This document shows positions 11,092 through 19,341 of a DNA stretch of 64,000 nt, piece after piece. The position numbers and the translations under genes are program-made. The stretch is from Actinomycetota bacterium. GTDB taxonomy: Bacteria > Actinomycetota > Acidimicrobiia > Acidimicrobiales > Ilumatobacteraceae. The stretch is taken from NCBI GenBank assembly GCA_016870865.1, contig VGAC01000002.1:89792-153791 (forward strand), in the 5' to 3' direction. How positions within the stretch are numbered: position 1 is the first letter of the stretch; each line of letters starts with the position of its first letter. A model generated the notes under the pieces. That model was given only the letters and a program-made list of their open reading frames with translations, did not search any database and had not been told where the DNA came from.

Positions 11092-11868
11092 TCACGCCCG
11101 TGCGGACAACGTCGCAATCGCAACGTCGGGCACGTTCGTGCAGATGCCGTCGACTCCAAAGGTGCGGAGTTCGGACATCTTCAGGGGGTCGTCGCAGGTC
11201 CACACGTTGACCATCAGCCCGTGTGCGTGGGCCCCGTCGACGAATCGGGGCGTCACGAGGCCGAACCAGGGGTGCACCGCGCAATGTCCTGCGTCGCGCA
11301 ACGAACCGAAGGTTGCCACCATGTCGTCGTCGGCGATGCCCGGCGTCAACCACGCGGTGGCGATCTCGGGCGCAACGGACCGGAACCGGTCGATTGTCTC
11401 GCGCCGGAACGACGACACGAGAAAACGCGCCGGTTCCCCGCGACACCGCAGGGCATCGGCGACCATGACGGCAATCTCATCGGTTTGGTCGAAATCGGGT
11501 TCTCCCGGATCGTTCTTGATTTCGACGTTGACCCACATTCCAAGGCAGGCATCGAGGGCCGGACCGATCCAAGGAACCTCCGTTGGAACCTCCACCCGTG
11601 AAGTTCGCACGATCACACGACCATCGGCAAGACGGGGGTCGTGATGAACGACGAGGTGCCCGTCAGCGCTTCGCCGTACGTCCAGCTCCACGGCGTCGGC
11701 CCCCATGTCGGCCGCCCGGGCAAAGGCCACGAGGGTGTTCTCGGGCTCGGCACGAGAGGCCCCACGGTGGGCCAGGACCGCGCAACCGCGACCCGGACCT
11801 GCGGGAATTGTGGGTATCGCCGCGGCGCCGGAATTTCCGCTCACAAATCTCACCGTAGCCCTTGTCAT
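11092..11868 (-). CDS. glycerophosphodiester phosphodiesterase family protein
   Basis: Protein of 258 aa with the GDPD TIM-barrel hallmarks: LAHRGASRAEPENT (catalytic His, Arg, Glu), ELDVRRSADGHLVVHHDP (metal ligands and second His) and VNVWTCDDP near the C-terminus. It likely releases glycerol-3-phosphate from glycerophosphodiesters. The first 25 residues are variable and no clear signal peptide is seen, so it may be cytoplasmic. It is divergent from whiB1 with a 119-bp gap. Confidence 0.85.
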   Translation of the reverse strand: MTRATVRFVSGNSGAAAIPTIPAGPGRGCAVLAHRGASRAEPENTLVAFARAADMGADAVELDVRRSADGHLVVHHDPRLADGRVIVRTSRVEVPTEVPWIGPALDACLGMWVNVEIKNDPGEPDFDQTDEIAVMVADALRCRGEPARFLVSSFRRETIDRFRSVAPEIATAWLTPGIADDDMVATFGSLRDAGHCAVHPWFGLVTPRFVDGAHAHGLMVNVWTCDDPLKMSELRTFGVDGICTNVPDVAIATLSARA

Positions 11869-11987
11869 CCGTCATCCAAGGGCGTAGGTTCACCGACGCC
11901 GTGGCGGACGGCCTTTGGGCGTTCGTCTCCACGTCAAATGTCAGCAACCGTTGGCGGCCCACCGCCCCGAACCCCCCAGGAGATGAA

Positions 11988-12290
11988 GTGACGATTCTCG
12001 CTTCGAGTCTCGCCCTCGGCGCCGCCGACTACACGTGGCGCCAGCAAGCAGTGTGTCGAGACACCGACCCCGAATTGTTCTTCCCGGTCGGCTCCACGGG
12101 TCAGGCCGTTTTGCAACTCAGCAAGGCCAAGGAAACCTGCAACCAGTGCACCGTGAAGATCGAGTGCCTGCGCTTCGCCATCGATACGAACCAGGACTCG
12201 GGCGTCTGGGGCGGAACCTCCGAAGAAGAGCGCCGAGTTCTGCGCCGCCAGATTGCGGTCCACAACCGCACAGCCCAGAACGCCGGCTAG
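11988..12290 (+). CDS. whiB1: WhiB1-type iron-sulfur transcriptional regulator
   Basis: WhiB protein of 100 aa. Four cluster cysteines (Cys23, 51, 54, 60; spacing C...C-x2-C-x5-C) bind a 4Fe-4S cluster, and the turn GVWGG (72-76) is followed by the basic ERRVLRRQ helix. The family members sense nitric oxide and bind the primary sigma factor. GTG 11988, behind a CAGGAGATG-type ribosome-binding site, gives the standard length; ATG 11862 would add 42 unrelated residues. Its gene faces pdtaS tail to tail (4-bp overlap), the same neighbourhood as Rv3219/Rv3220c in mycobacteria. A TAGGTT at 11885-11890 may be the -10, leaving a leader of about 90 nt. Confidence 0.92.
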   Translation: MTILASSLALGAADYTWRQQAVCRDTDPELFFPVGSTGQAVLQLSKAKETCNQCTVKIECLRFAIDTNQDSGVWGGTSEEERRVLRRQIAVHNRTAQNAG

Positions 12291-13828
12291 GCCGACAGCG
12301 GCACGCGCAGTTCGATGACGGTGCCGGGTCCCGCAGTCGTGTCGAACGCCGCCTGCATGTCAGCGTCGCTGTCGTAGTCGGCGGGAGTGGCGCGGCGCAT
12401 CGCGATCGTTCCACCGAGTTCGGTCGTCACGAGCGTGCGCACGATCGACAGCCCGAGGCCCGTTGCATTGGCGATGTCGAAGTCGGGGGCAAGCCCGGCA
12501 CCGTTGTCGATCACACGGACACACAGCACCGCATGATTGTCGGCGTCGGTCTCTTGGAGCAGTTGCACGGCCACACTCCCCCTGCCGGTGAGACCCTCGC
12601 GGAAACCGTGGTCGACGGCGTTCTGCAAGAGCTCGGTGAGGACCACCGACAGCGGTGTTGCCACGGTCGCCGGCACCCGGCCACCGTCACCATGGACGAC
12701 GAATCTGACGGGGCGGTCGGGCGACTGGAGACTGTCTTCGACGAGGCGCAGAAGTGGCCGCACGATTTCGATGAACGCAACGTCGTCTCCCGGCTCGCGC
12801 GAGAGAGTCTCGTGCACGAGTGCGATGGTGCGGATCCGGCGCACCGATTCGTCGACGGCGGCCTTCGCCTCGGCCGAGTCGAGCCGTCGAACTTGCAGTC
12901 GTAACAGCGACGAAATGGTCTGCAGGTTGTTCTTCACCCGGTGGTGGATCTCACGGATCGTTGCATCTTTGGAGAGAATCAACCTGTCGCGGCGACGCAG
13001 CTCTGACACGTCGCGCAGCAACAACACCGCCCCCGTGACCCGCCTTTCCCTGGCATCGCTCTTCTCGTCATCGTGGAAGAGGGGTATGCAACGCGCCAAC
13101 AGCGTGACCTCCGCTGTTTGGTCGAACTCCTCGACCACGGGCTCACCGCGTTCAAATGCCTGCCGCACCGCGCTGTCGGTGAAGCCGAGCTCGGAGAGGG
13201 TTTGGCCGACGCTGTTCGCACCGATTCCCACGCGGTGCAGCGCCGACACGGCGTTCGGGGACGCATAACGCACCTTCGCATCGTCGTCGATGACGAGGAC
13301 GCCGTCACCGACGCGTGGTGAGATACTGGAGTCGGCCGCACGGCCCGGAAACGGAAACAGGCCGCCTCGGATCATCCCAGCGAAGCGGCCGAAGATCTCG
13401 AGATAAGTGCGCTCGAGTTCACCGGGCTGGCGGCCCGAACGCGTCGACCACTCACGCGTAAGCACGGCAACCGGCCTGTTTCCGTGGCGCACCGGAATCG
13501 CGAGCATCCGTGCCGCACCGTCGGTGCCATCGATCGGAATCTCGCCCTCTTCGATCTCGCCACTGCGGTACGACGACTCGATGATGCGACGACGGTCGTC
13601 GACGACGGTCGACCCGACGAAGTCGGCGATGTAGAGGGTTTGACCGGTCGCGGCGCGGACATGCGCCGCGACCAGCCACTCGTCGGTCTTGGTCGGCAGG
13701 TAGAGCAGCAGGTCCGCAAAACAAAAGTCGGCGAGAATGCCCCATTCCGAAACGAGGTTCTGCAGGTGGCCGATCCCCTCTTTGCCGAGGTCGGTGTGCT
13801 GACGCGCGAAGTCGCCGAGGGTGGCCAT
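12287..13828 (-). CDS. pdtaS: PdtaS-type sensor histidine kinase (HisKA_2)
   Basis: Cytoplasmic kinase of 513 aa with a GAF-like domain (about 15-155), a PAS domain (about 170-280), a HisKA_2 phosphoacceptor region REIHHRVKNNLQTISSLL (His295/His296) and an HATPase domain with the N box LTELLQNAVDHG and G boxes DNGAGL and TGLGLSIV. In mycobacteria PdtaS phosphorylates the RNA-binding antiterminator PdtaR and responds to copper and NO; that regulator is not encoded here. It is the last gene of a minus-strand run after the two ArsA ATPases (31-bp gap). Confidence 0.88.
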   Translation of the reverse strand: MATLGDFARQHTDLGKEGIGHLQNLVSEWGILADFCFADLLLYLPTKTDEWLVAAHVRAATGQTLYIADFVGSTVVDDRRRIIESSYRSGEIEEGEIPIDGTDGAARMLAIPVRHGNRPVAVLTREWSTRSGRQPGELERTYLEIFGRFAGMIRGGLFPFPGRAADSSISPRVGDGVLVIDDDAKVRYASPNAVSALHRVGIGANSVGQTLSELGFTDSAVRQAFERGEPVVEEFDQTAEVTLLARCIPLFHDDEKSDARERRVTGAVLLLRDVSELRRRDRLILSKDATIREIHHRVKNNLQTISSLLRLQVRRLDSAEAKAAVDESVRRIRTIALVHETLSREPGDDVAFIEIVRPLLRLVEDSLQSPDRPVRFVVHGDGGRVPATVATPLSVVLTELLQNAVDHGFREGLTGRGSVAVQLLQETDADNHAVLCVRVIDNGAGLAPDFDIANATGLGLSIVRTLVTTELGGTIAMRRATPADYDSDADMQAAFDTTAGPGTVIELRVPLSA

Positions 13829-13859
13829 GCAGGAAGTCTGCCCGAGACGGGCACCCGAA

Positions 13860-14888
13860 CTAGGGCATCAGGTTGCCGGCGAGCGCGCGCACGGCGGCAA
13901 CATCGTTGACCGGCCGCTGGGCCTCGGCGACACGCTGTACGCGACATCCGTGACGCTCGGCAATCCGACGGCACAGGGCATCTTCACGCTCGACGGTCGC
14001 CAGGATTTCATCGACGGCCACCGCCAGATCGCCGCTGACCACCGAACCCGCGAGGGTCGCTGCTTCCCGCTTCGTCCCGTCGTCGATCATCCGGTTGACG
14101 ACCACTTCCGACAGATGCAGACCACGACGCACGAGCTCCCCGGCCAGGAACTCGGCCTCGGCCGCGGGTGCGGGTTCGGCGGTGGTGACGACGAGGAAAC
14201 GGGTCGACTCGTCACGCAACAATTCCTCGACCTCGCGGGCGTGCGTGGTGAACGTTGGTTCCATGAGTCGGAACAGCGCGAAGAATTCCGAGACATCGGA
14301 GAGAAACCGTGACCCGAGGACACGATCAGCCACCGCAAAGAACGGCCGGGACGTCACAGCGATGAGGCGGTTCGAGGCAGGCAGGGTGAGCCAACGCAGG
14401 AGGCGGCTGGCGAAGAATTCGCGCATCCGTTCCGCTGCATCGATGACGCTGAGTGCACTGCGTGACGGGGGCGTGTCGACAATGACGAGGTCGTAGAGGC
14501 CCGAACGGGTCACTTCCCACAGACGCTCGACGGCGATGTAATCGTGACTGTTCACGAACCGTCCGGTGATGTTGCGGTAAAGCCCGTTCGACAACACACG
14601 GTCTGCGACACTCGCGTTGGGTGCGACACGGCGGATGAGTGCATCCCAGCCGAGACGGGTATCGAGCATCGACACCGAGAACGGTGCACCACCGTCGGCG
14701 ACGGTGACAACCTCGTTGCCCTGGGCGACGACACCCATCGCCGAGGCCAGTCGACGCGCGGGGTCGACAGTGATCAACAGAACACGCACACCGACGCTGG
14801 CCGCGCTGCGGGCGGCCAGCGCGGCAGCAAATGTCGATTTTCCGACTCCGCCCGCTCCGGTGACGACGATGACACGCGTCGCGGTCAC
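13860..14888 (-). CDS. ArsA/Get3-like ATPase, second of pair (BagB-like)
   Basis: SIMIBI-class ATPase of 342 aa with the deviant Walker A GAGGVGKST, LLITVDPARRLASAMG as switch I and VIVDTPPSR as switch II. Together with the preceding gene it matches the mycobacterial Rv3679/Rv3680 pair (BagA/BagB, a Get3-like complex). Its ATG overlaps the stop of the first ATPase gene by 4 bp, supporting a stoichiometric heterocomplex. An arsenite-pump role is unlikely because no arsB is present. Confidence 0.8.
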   Translation of the reverse strand: MTATRVIVVTGAGGVGKSTFAAALAARSAASVGVRVLLITVDPARRLASAMGVVAQGNEVVTVADGGAPFSVSMLDTRLGWDALIRRVAPNASVADRVLSNGLYRNITGRFVNSHDYIAVERLWEVTRSGLYDLVIVDTPPSRSALSVIDAAERMREFFASRLLRWLTLPASNRLIAVTSRPFFAVADRVLGSRFLSDVSEFFALFRLMEPTFTTHAREVEELLRDESTRFLVVTTAEPAPAAEAEFLAGELVRRGLHLSEVVVNRMIDDGTKREAATLAGSVVSGDLAVAVDEILATVEREDALCRRIAERHGCRVQRVAEAQRPVNDVAAVRALAGNLMP

Positions 14889-15718
14889 AGCGACTCACCG
14901 AATTCGTCGTCGAGGAATCCCGCGACGGCGTCCACGACTCCTACTTCGTCGGCACCCGAGGCACGCGGCACGAGTACGAGCTCAGCGGAGGCAACTTCTG
15001 CCAGACGCGCCACCTGAGTCGTCGCGACGACGTGTCGCGCCGTGAGTGTTGCGGTGATTCGTGGCGCAATTGATTCGGCGCCATGGGGTGGTGAGGGCGG
15101 CATGCGGTTGACGACAACGAGGGGCACGTCAACCTGCGATTCGGAACGAATTCGTTCGGCGAGCTCGAGGGTCTCGTCGACGGGGCTCTCTTCGGGTGTC
15201 GTGACGATCAACGCCGCGGTGACGTCGCGATCGGAGAGCATTTCGATCATCCAGTCGGTTTGCTCTCGCAACATACCCACCTGGGCAAGCGAGCGGATCG
15301 TGCGCGGTGTGGCCAGCTGGCTGGCGATATGGCCGGAACTCTCGGCATCGACGACGACAAGGTCGAAGTGATTGGCGCGCACCTCGTAGCAGACCTTCCC
15401 GACGGCGAGAATTTCCTTCACGCCCGGTGCCGCATCCGCAACGAAATCGAGCGTTTGGGCGAGAACGCCGACCCGCGAGACGAGCGGTATCCGCACGTAC
15501 AGGCGGATGTATTCACGCAGAGCCTCTTCGGTGCGGTACACCGACGACGTGAGGTTCGGGTGAGACGGACAGGCGGGATCCTTGCCATCCATCGAGACCA
15601 GCAATGTCCTCTTGCCGCGACGCGCCGCCAGCGTGGCCACGGCCGCGGCGACGGTCGACTTTCCAACGCCTCCCTTGCCCGTCACGAACAGCAGACGGCG
15701 GTCGGAAATGCGGCGCAG
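14885..15718 (-). CDS. ArsA/Get3-like ATPase, first of pair (BagA-like), unusual start
   Basis: ATPase with Walker A TGKGGVGKSTVAAA near the very N-terminus, SMDGKDPACPS as a switch I equivalent and VVVDAESSGH as switch II. No ATG, GTG or TTG lies between the end of DUF3107 and the P-loop. I place the start at CTG 15718, 2 nt after the DUF3107 stop, with GGAG 7 nt upstream (277 aa). The alternative is GTG 15829, which would overlap DUF3107 by 109 bp and add a 37-residue, very basic tail not expected for the family. Confidence 0.75.
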   Translation of the reverse strand: MRRISDRRLLFVTGKGGVGKSTVAAAVATLAARRGKRTLLVSMDGKDPACPSHPNLTSSVYRTEEALREYIRLYVRIPLVSRVGVLAQTLDFVADAAPGVKEILAVGKVCYEVRANHFDLVVVDAESSGHIASQLATPRTIRSLAQVGMLREQTDWMIEMLSDRDVTAALIVTTPEESPVDETLELAERIRSESQVDVPLVVVNRMPPSPPHGAESIAPRITATLTARHVVATTQVARLAEVASAELVLVPRASGADEVGVVDAVAGFLDDEFGESL

Positions 15719-15720
15719 TT

Positions 15721-15957
15721 CTAGTCTCCGAAGCCGATCTTGCGTGCGCTGTCGGGTGAGCCGAACTCGACGAAGGCGATCTTCGAGCCCGGGACCGCGA
15801 CCTCGCGACCCTTTTTGTCGGTCAGCCACAAGGTGTCGCTTGCACCGGCCAACGCGGCGCTCACGGCCGTCTTTAGTTGCGCGCGCGTGGCGTCGTCGTC
15901 GGCCACTTCGACCACCACTTCGCGGCCGACCTGGCTCAAACCGATGCGTATCTCCAT
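15721..15957 (-). CDS. DUF3107 family protein
   Basis: Small conserved actinobacterial protein of 78 aa, unknown function (mycobacterial relative Rv3208A/TB9.4). It starts MEIRIGLSQVGREVVVEV and ends in a hydrophobic VAFVEFGSPD-like strand, consistent with a compact alpha/beta fold. It is first in the run leading to the two ArsA-like ATPases, and its 3' end carries the ribosome-binding site for the next gene, so the three are coupled. Confidence 0.8.
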   Translation of the reverse strand: MEIRIGLSQVGREVVVEVADDDATRAQLKTAVSAALAGASDTLWLTDKKGREVAVPGSKIAFVEFGSPDSARKIGFGD

Positions 15958-16008
15958 GGCCTCACCCTATAAGGCAGTGTCCGGAGACGGGCAGTCATGA
16001 CGCATGAA

Positions 16009-17154
16009 TCAAGAGATCTTCAGCTCGGCGTTGAAGATCTTCTTCGGGCGAAGCGTCGTCGCAATTTCGGCGGCAAGTGCGTGGAATGCGCGACCAGCCT
16101 CGCTGTCGGGGTCGACTGCCGCAATCGGGCGACCGTCGTCACCGCCTTGGCGCAACGTCGGCACCAATGGAATGCGGGCCAACAGCGGAACGTCGAGTTC
16201 GCCGGCAAGTTCCTCCCCACCACCCGACCCGAAGATCTCGTAGCGCTTGCCGTCGTCGCCGGTGAACCACGACATGTTCTCGATGATTCCACGCACCGGC
16301 AGGTTGACCTTCTCTGCCATTGCCGCCGAGAGTCTGGCGACTTTTTGTGCTGCCGGCTGCGGTGTCGTGACGACGTACACCTCGCCACGTGGCAGGTATT
16401 GGCTGAGACTCAGGGCGATGTCACCGGTGCCCGGCGGCATGTCGACGAGAAGGAAGTCGGGGTCATCCCAGAAAACATCGGTGAGGAACTGCTCGAGCGC
16501 CTTGTGCAGCATCGGGCCCCGCCAGATCACAGCCTGACCTTCGGGCACGAAATAGCCGATCGAGATGCAACGCACGCCGAACGATTCCGGTGGCACGAGC
16601 ATCTGGTCGATGACGACGGGATCACGGTCCGCACCCAGCATGCGGGGAATCGAATACCCGTAGATGTCGGCGTCGACGATGCCGACCGAGTGTCCGCGTG
16701 CGGCCAGTGCGACGGCAAGATTCGTCGTCACGCTGCTCTTGCCGACGCCACCCTTGCCTGAGGAGATGAGAAGGGGCCGCGTCTTGGAACCTGGCTGCGA
16801 AAACGGGATCATTCGACCCTCGGCGTGGCCGTGTGCCTGCGTACTTCCGGCGGTTGACGCGGCGTCACCATGCAACATTCGGCGCACGTTTTCGCGCTCT
16901 GCGTCGTTCATCACGCCGAACTCAAGCTTCACCGACGACACCTCGGGGTGGCTCCTCAGGGCTGCATTCACGCGGTTCTGGATTTCGTTGCGCAATGGAC
17001 AACCCGCGACGGTGAGCACCACCGTCAACGAAACCTCGCCCCTGACGCCGATCTCGACGTCGCGCACCATGCCGAGGTCGACGATCGACCGGCGCAACTC
17101 CGGGTCCTCGACGGGACGCAGAAGCTCGATGACGGCTTGGGTTGAAAGGGCCAT
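16009..17154 (-). CDS. mrp: Mrp/NBP35-family iron-sulfur cluster carrier
   Basis: Protein of 381 aa: an N-terminal MIP18/DUF59 domain (about 1-85, with VVLTVAGCPLRNEIQ) fused to an Mrp P-loop ATPase (SSGKGGVGKSSVTTNLA, VDADIYGYSIPRMLG, DMPPGTGDIALS). It would carry Fe-S clusters to apoproteins. The C-terminal Cys-x2-Cys of ApbC/NBP35 is missing: the site reads ENMSWFTGDDGKRYEIF. ATG 17154 is chosen over the frame starting at 17505 because the latter runs through the divergent regulator. Its 69-bp upstream region is shared with the SufR-like gene. Confidence 0.9.
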   Translation of the reverse strand: MALSTQAVIELLRPVEDPELRRSIVDLGMVRDVEIGVRGEVSLTVVLTVAGCPLRNEIQNRVNAALRSHPEVSSVKLEFGVMNDAERENVRRMLHGDAASTAGSTQAHGHAEGRMIPFSQPGSKTRPLLISSGKGGVGKSSVTTNLAVALAARGHSVGIVDADIYGYSIPRMLGADRDPVVIDQMLVPPESFGVRCISIGYFVPEGQAVIWRGPMLHKALEQFLTDVFWDDPDFLLVDMPPGTGDIALSLSQYLPRGEVYVVTTPQPAAQKVARLSAAMAEKVNLPVRGIIENMSWFTGDDGKRYEIFGSGGGEELAGELDVPLLARIPLVPTLRQGGDDGRPIAAVDPDSEAGRAFHALAAEIATTLRPKKIFNAELKIS

Positions 17155-17182
17155 GGTCGTCCTTGTTTTTTGCGGGGAAACT

Positions 17183-17217
17183 GTGCGACTGATTTGCACT
17201 ATCGCCGTAGGTAGAAT
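17183..17217 (+). promoter_or_regulatory. divergent mrp / SufR-like promoter region
   Basis: The region contains an inverted repeat GTGC (17183-17186) to GCAC (17196-17199) separated by 9 nt, and TAGAAT at 17212-17217 that fits a -10 for a leaderless regulator mRNA (ATG at 17224). The dyad lies where a repressor could control both genes. Autoregulation by the SufR-like protein is an inference. Confidence 0.4.
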
Positions 17218-17223
17218 AGCCCC

Positions 17224-17958
17224 ATGGCCGCTGAGATGAGCATGTCGTCGGGTGCATTCACCGCGACGGTGACGGCAATCACCTCGGCCTTTGGCGACCC
17301 CACGCGCCGCGCCGTGTATCTCTTTGTGCGCGAGAACTCGACGGGTGAGCACAGCCCCGGCGTGACCGCATCGCGGGTCGCCGAGAAATTCGACCTGCAC
17401 CCGAATGTCGCCCGACACCACCTCGACAAGTTGGCGGCCGGCGGTTATGTCGAGGCCAGCGTGGAAAAGCCCCAAGGTGGTGGGGCCGGCCGGCCCTCCA
17501 AGCACTATCGGTCGATCGGTCCGTCACCCCTTGAGTCACAGGTGCGCAGCGACGACCTCGTGCTCAGCCTCCTGGGCAAAGCGCTCGAGAACCTGCCACG
17601 TGATCGAGCCGAGGCGATGGCCGAAGAGGTCGGCGCCCAATACGGTCGCGCACTTGCCGCAGGTCTCGTGGGCGACGATCTCGCATCGGGTCGGCGTTCG
17701 TTGCGAACGGCGATGCAGGCGGTTGCCGATGCGCTCACCGCACACGGTTTCGCCGCACACGCCGACCAGCGCAACAACCAACTGCGCATCGTGAACAACC
17801 GGTGTCCGTTCGGCGACGTTGCGATCGAACATCCCGTCATCTGTGCCGTCGACCGCGGAATGGTGAAAGGCATGCTCGGTGCGCTCTACGGCGATACGAG
17901 TCCTGAATTGCAGGCGTCATTGCCGCAGGGCGACACCTTCTGCGCAACGACCGTCTAG
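17224..17958 (+). CDS. SufR-like winged-helix regulator with C-terminal cysteines
   Basis: Transcriptional regulator of 244 aa. A winged helix-turn-helix of the ArsR/DeoR type occupies about 10-95 (FGDPTRRAVYLFVRE, VAEKFDLHPNVARHHLDKL). The C-terminal domain ends with NNRCPFGDVAIEHPVICAVD and DTFCATTV. The first two Cys have the Cys-x12-Cys spacing of SufR, whose Fe-S cluster senses cofactor status. The third SufR cysteine is not at its expected place here. Its position divergent from mrp supports a role in Fe-S biogenesis control. Its stop overlaps the convergent sulfite-oxidase-like gene by 4 bp. Confidence 0.75.
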   Translation: MAAEMSMSSGAFTATVTAITSAFGDPTRRAVYLFVRENSTGEHSPGVTASRVAEKFDLHPNVARHHLDKLAAGGYVEASVEKPQGGGAGRPSKHYRSIGPSPLESQVRSDDLVLSLLGKALENLPRDRAEAMAEEVGAQYGRALAAGLVGDDLASGRRSLRTAMQAVADALTAHGFAAHADQRNNQLRIVNNRCPFGDVAIEHPVICAVDRGMVKGMLGALYGDTSPELQASLPQGDTFCATTV

Positions 17959-18566
17959 TCGCCCCAGAAGCGCTGCTCGCGGAACGGATCGCCGTACATG
18001 TGGTAACCGTTGCGCTCCCAGAATCCAGCGACATCACCCACGCGGGCCTCGATACCGCGCAACCACTTGGGTGACTTCCAGAAATAAAGATGCGGAACGA
18101 GAAGGCGCACCGGGCCGCCGTGGATCGGTTCGATGGCTTCGCCCTCGTATTCCCACACGACCAGCGCGTCATCGCCCAGGACATCGGCGAGGGGAAGGTT
18201 CGCGGTATAGCCGTACTCGGCGTGGCCCACGAAGTGTGTTGCCGTTTGGCGCAATCCGGCACGCTCGAAGAGGTCGCGCACGCGCACACCGCGCCAGGTG
18301 GTGTCGAACTTCGACCATTTGGTCACGCAGTGAATGTCGGTTGTGACCTCGACGCTCGGAAGCGCCGTGAGTTCTTCGAAAGTGAGACTGAAGTCCCGCT
18401 CAACCTCACCGAAGATCCGCATGTTCCATTCCCCCGGCGCATACTCCGGCACGTCACCAACGTGGAGCACCGGAAACCGGTCGGTGAGATACTGACCAGG
18501 GGGCAGGCGGGACGGGTCGTAGCCTGCCGCAACGACATCGTCGCGGTTGCGTTCGAAAAAGCCCAT
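17955..18566 (-). CDS. sulfite-oxidase-like molybdopterin oxidoreductase
   Basis: Protein of 203 aa with the sulfite oxidase/YedY molybdopterin domain only: the cofactor-binding Cys80 in DIHCVTKWSKFDTTW, GHAEYGYTANLPLAD, and PVRLLVPHLYFWKSPKWL. It lacks the dimerisation and haem domains, as in the bacterial short forms. No Tat signal is visible, so it may be cytoplasmic. ATG 18566 is preferred to 18602, which would overlap ccmI by 26 bp. It is the last gene of the ccm run and may be co-transcribed. The substrate is unknown. Confidence 0.82.
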   Translation of the reverse strand: MGFFERNRDDVVAAGYDPSRLPPGQYLTDRFPVLHVGDVPEYAPGEWNMRIFGEVERDFSLTFEELTALPSVEVTTDIHCVTKWSKFDTTWRGVRVRDLFERAGLRQTATHFVGHAEYGYTANLPLADVLGDDALVVWEYEGEAIEPIHGGPVRLLVPHLYFWKSPKWLRGIEARVGDVAGFWERNGYHMYGDPFREQRFWGD

Positions 18567-18576
18567 GGGGCGATTC

Positions 18577-19341
18577 TCACCCAGCGGCTTCGACTTCGGC
18601 AACTACTGCGTCGACGAAATCCTTGACCTGCGCCGGGGGATCGCTCGCCTCGCATTTTTCCAGCTCGGACCTGGCCGTCACGAGATCGTTTGCGAACCGG
18701 TAAGAGACGATACCGAGGAAACAATGGGCGTCGGGATACGAGTCGTCGAGGAGCGTTGCACGGCCCAGACCAAGGATCGCAGTCTGCACCGCTGCATCAC
18801 GCACCGACTGCTCGGCATCGCGCGCAGTGAGGGCGAGCAGCCACGACCTGTACGTCAACGCCTCGACGTTGTCGGGGTCGACCTTGAGCACCTCACTGTA
18901 GATGTTGATCGCGGTGATCGGGTCGTTGAAGTTCAGTTGCCGTGCCTGGGCGAGCTTGTTCGCGGCGCTGTCGGCAATACCACCCGACGCGGTTTCACCC
19001 GGCAAACGCTGGCCGCTTTGGCGCGCGACGAAAACACCGAGTCCCAGCGCGAACGCAACGACGGCAAGGGCACCGGCGAGTCGTCGCGCCACCTTGCCCC
19101 CGGGCCCCACCTCGGACTTCGCGTCGGGTGCCGTCTCGGCCCCGACCTGGCCGTTTTGCTCCAGTCGTCTGATGATGTCGGCCGCACGCGCGGTGTAACT
19201 GCTTCGCAGCGCCTCGTAGTCGGCGTCGTCGACGTCACCCGCCTTGCGTTCACGCTCGAGATCACGCAACGATGCGAGCAGAAAGTCACGCTGCTCTTCG
19301 AGGTTGCGGCGCTCGAGGTCGTCCATCTGCCAAGCCGTCAC
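18577..19341 (-). CDS. ccmI: CcmI-like cytochrome c biogenesis protein with TPR region
   Basis: Protein of 254 aa. The N-terminal part resembles CcmI/CcmH C-terminal modules (LEEQRDFLLASLRDLERE...DVDDADYEALR), followed by one membrane helix (LAGALAVVAFALGLGVFVA) and a periplasmic-type helical-repeat domain (about 130-254). In System I this chaperone-like domain presents apocytochrome c to the haem lyase. The GTG start overlaps the ccmH stop by 4 bp. Confidence 0.75.
   Translation of the reverse strand: MTAWQMDDLERRNLEEQRDFLLASLRDLERERKAGDVDDADYEALRSSYTARAADIIRRLEQNGQVGAETAPDAKSEVGPGGKVARRLAGALAVVAFALGLGVFVARQSGQRLPGETASGGIADSAANKLAQARQLNFNDPITAINIYSEVLKVDPDNVEALTYRSWLLALTARDAEQSVRDAAVQTAILGLGRATLLDDSYPDAHCFLGIVSYRFANDLVTARSELEKCEASDPPAQVKDFVDAVVAEVEAAG

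Noticed and set aside
12035-12904. 289-aa plus-strand open frame over whiB1/pdtaS
   Set aside because: It crosses two real genes in another frame and has no family-like sequence.
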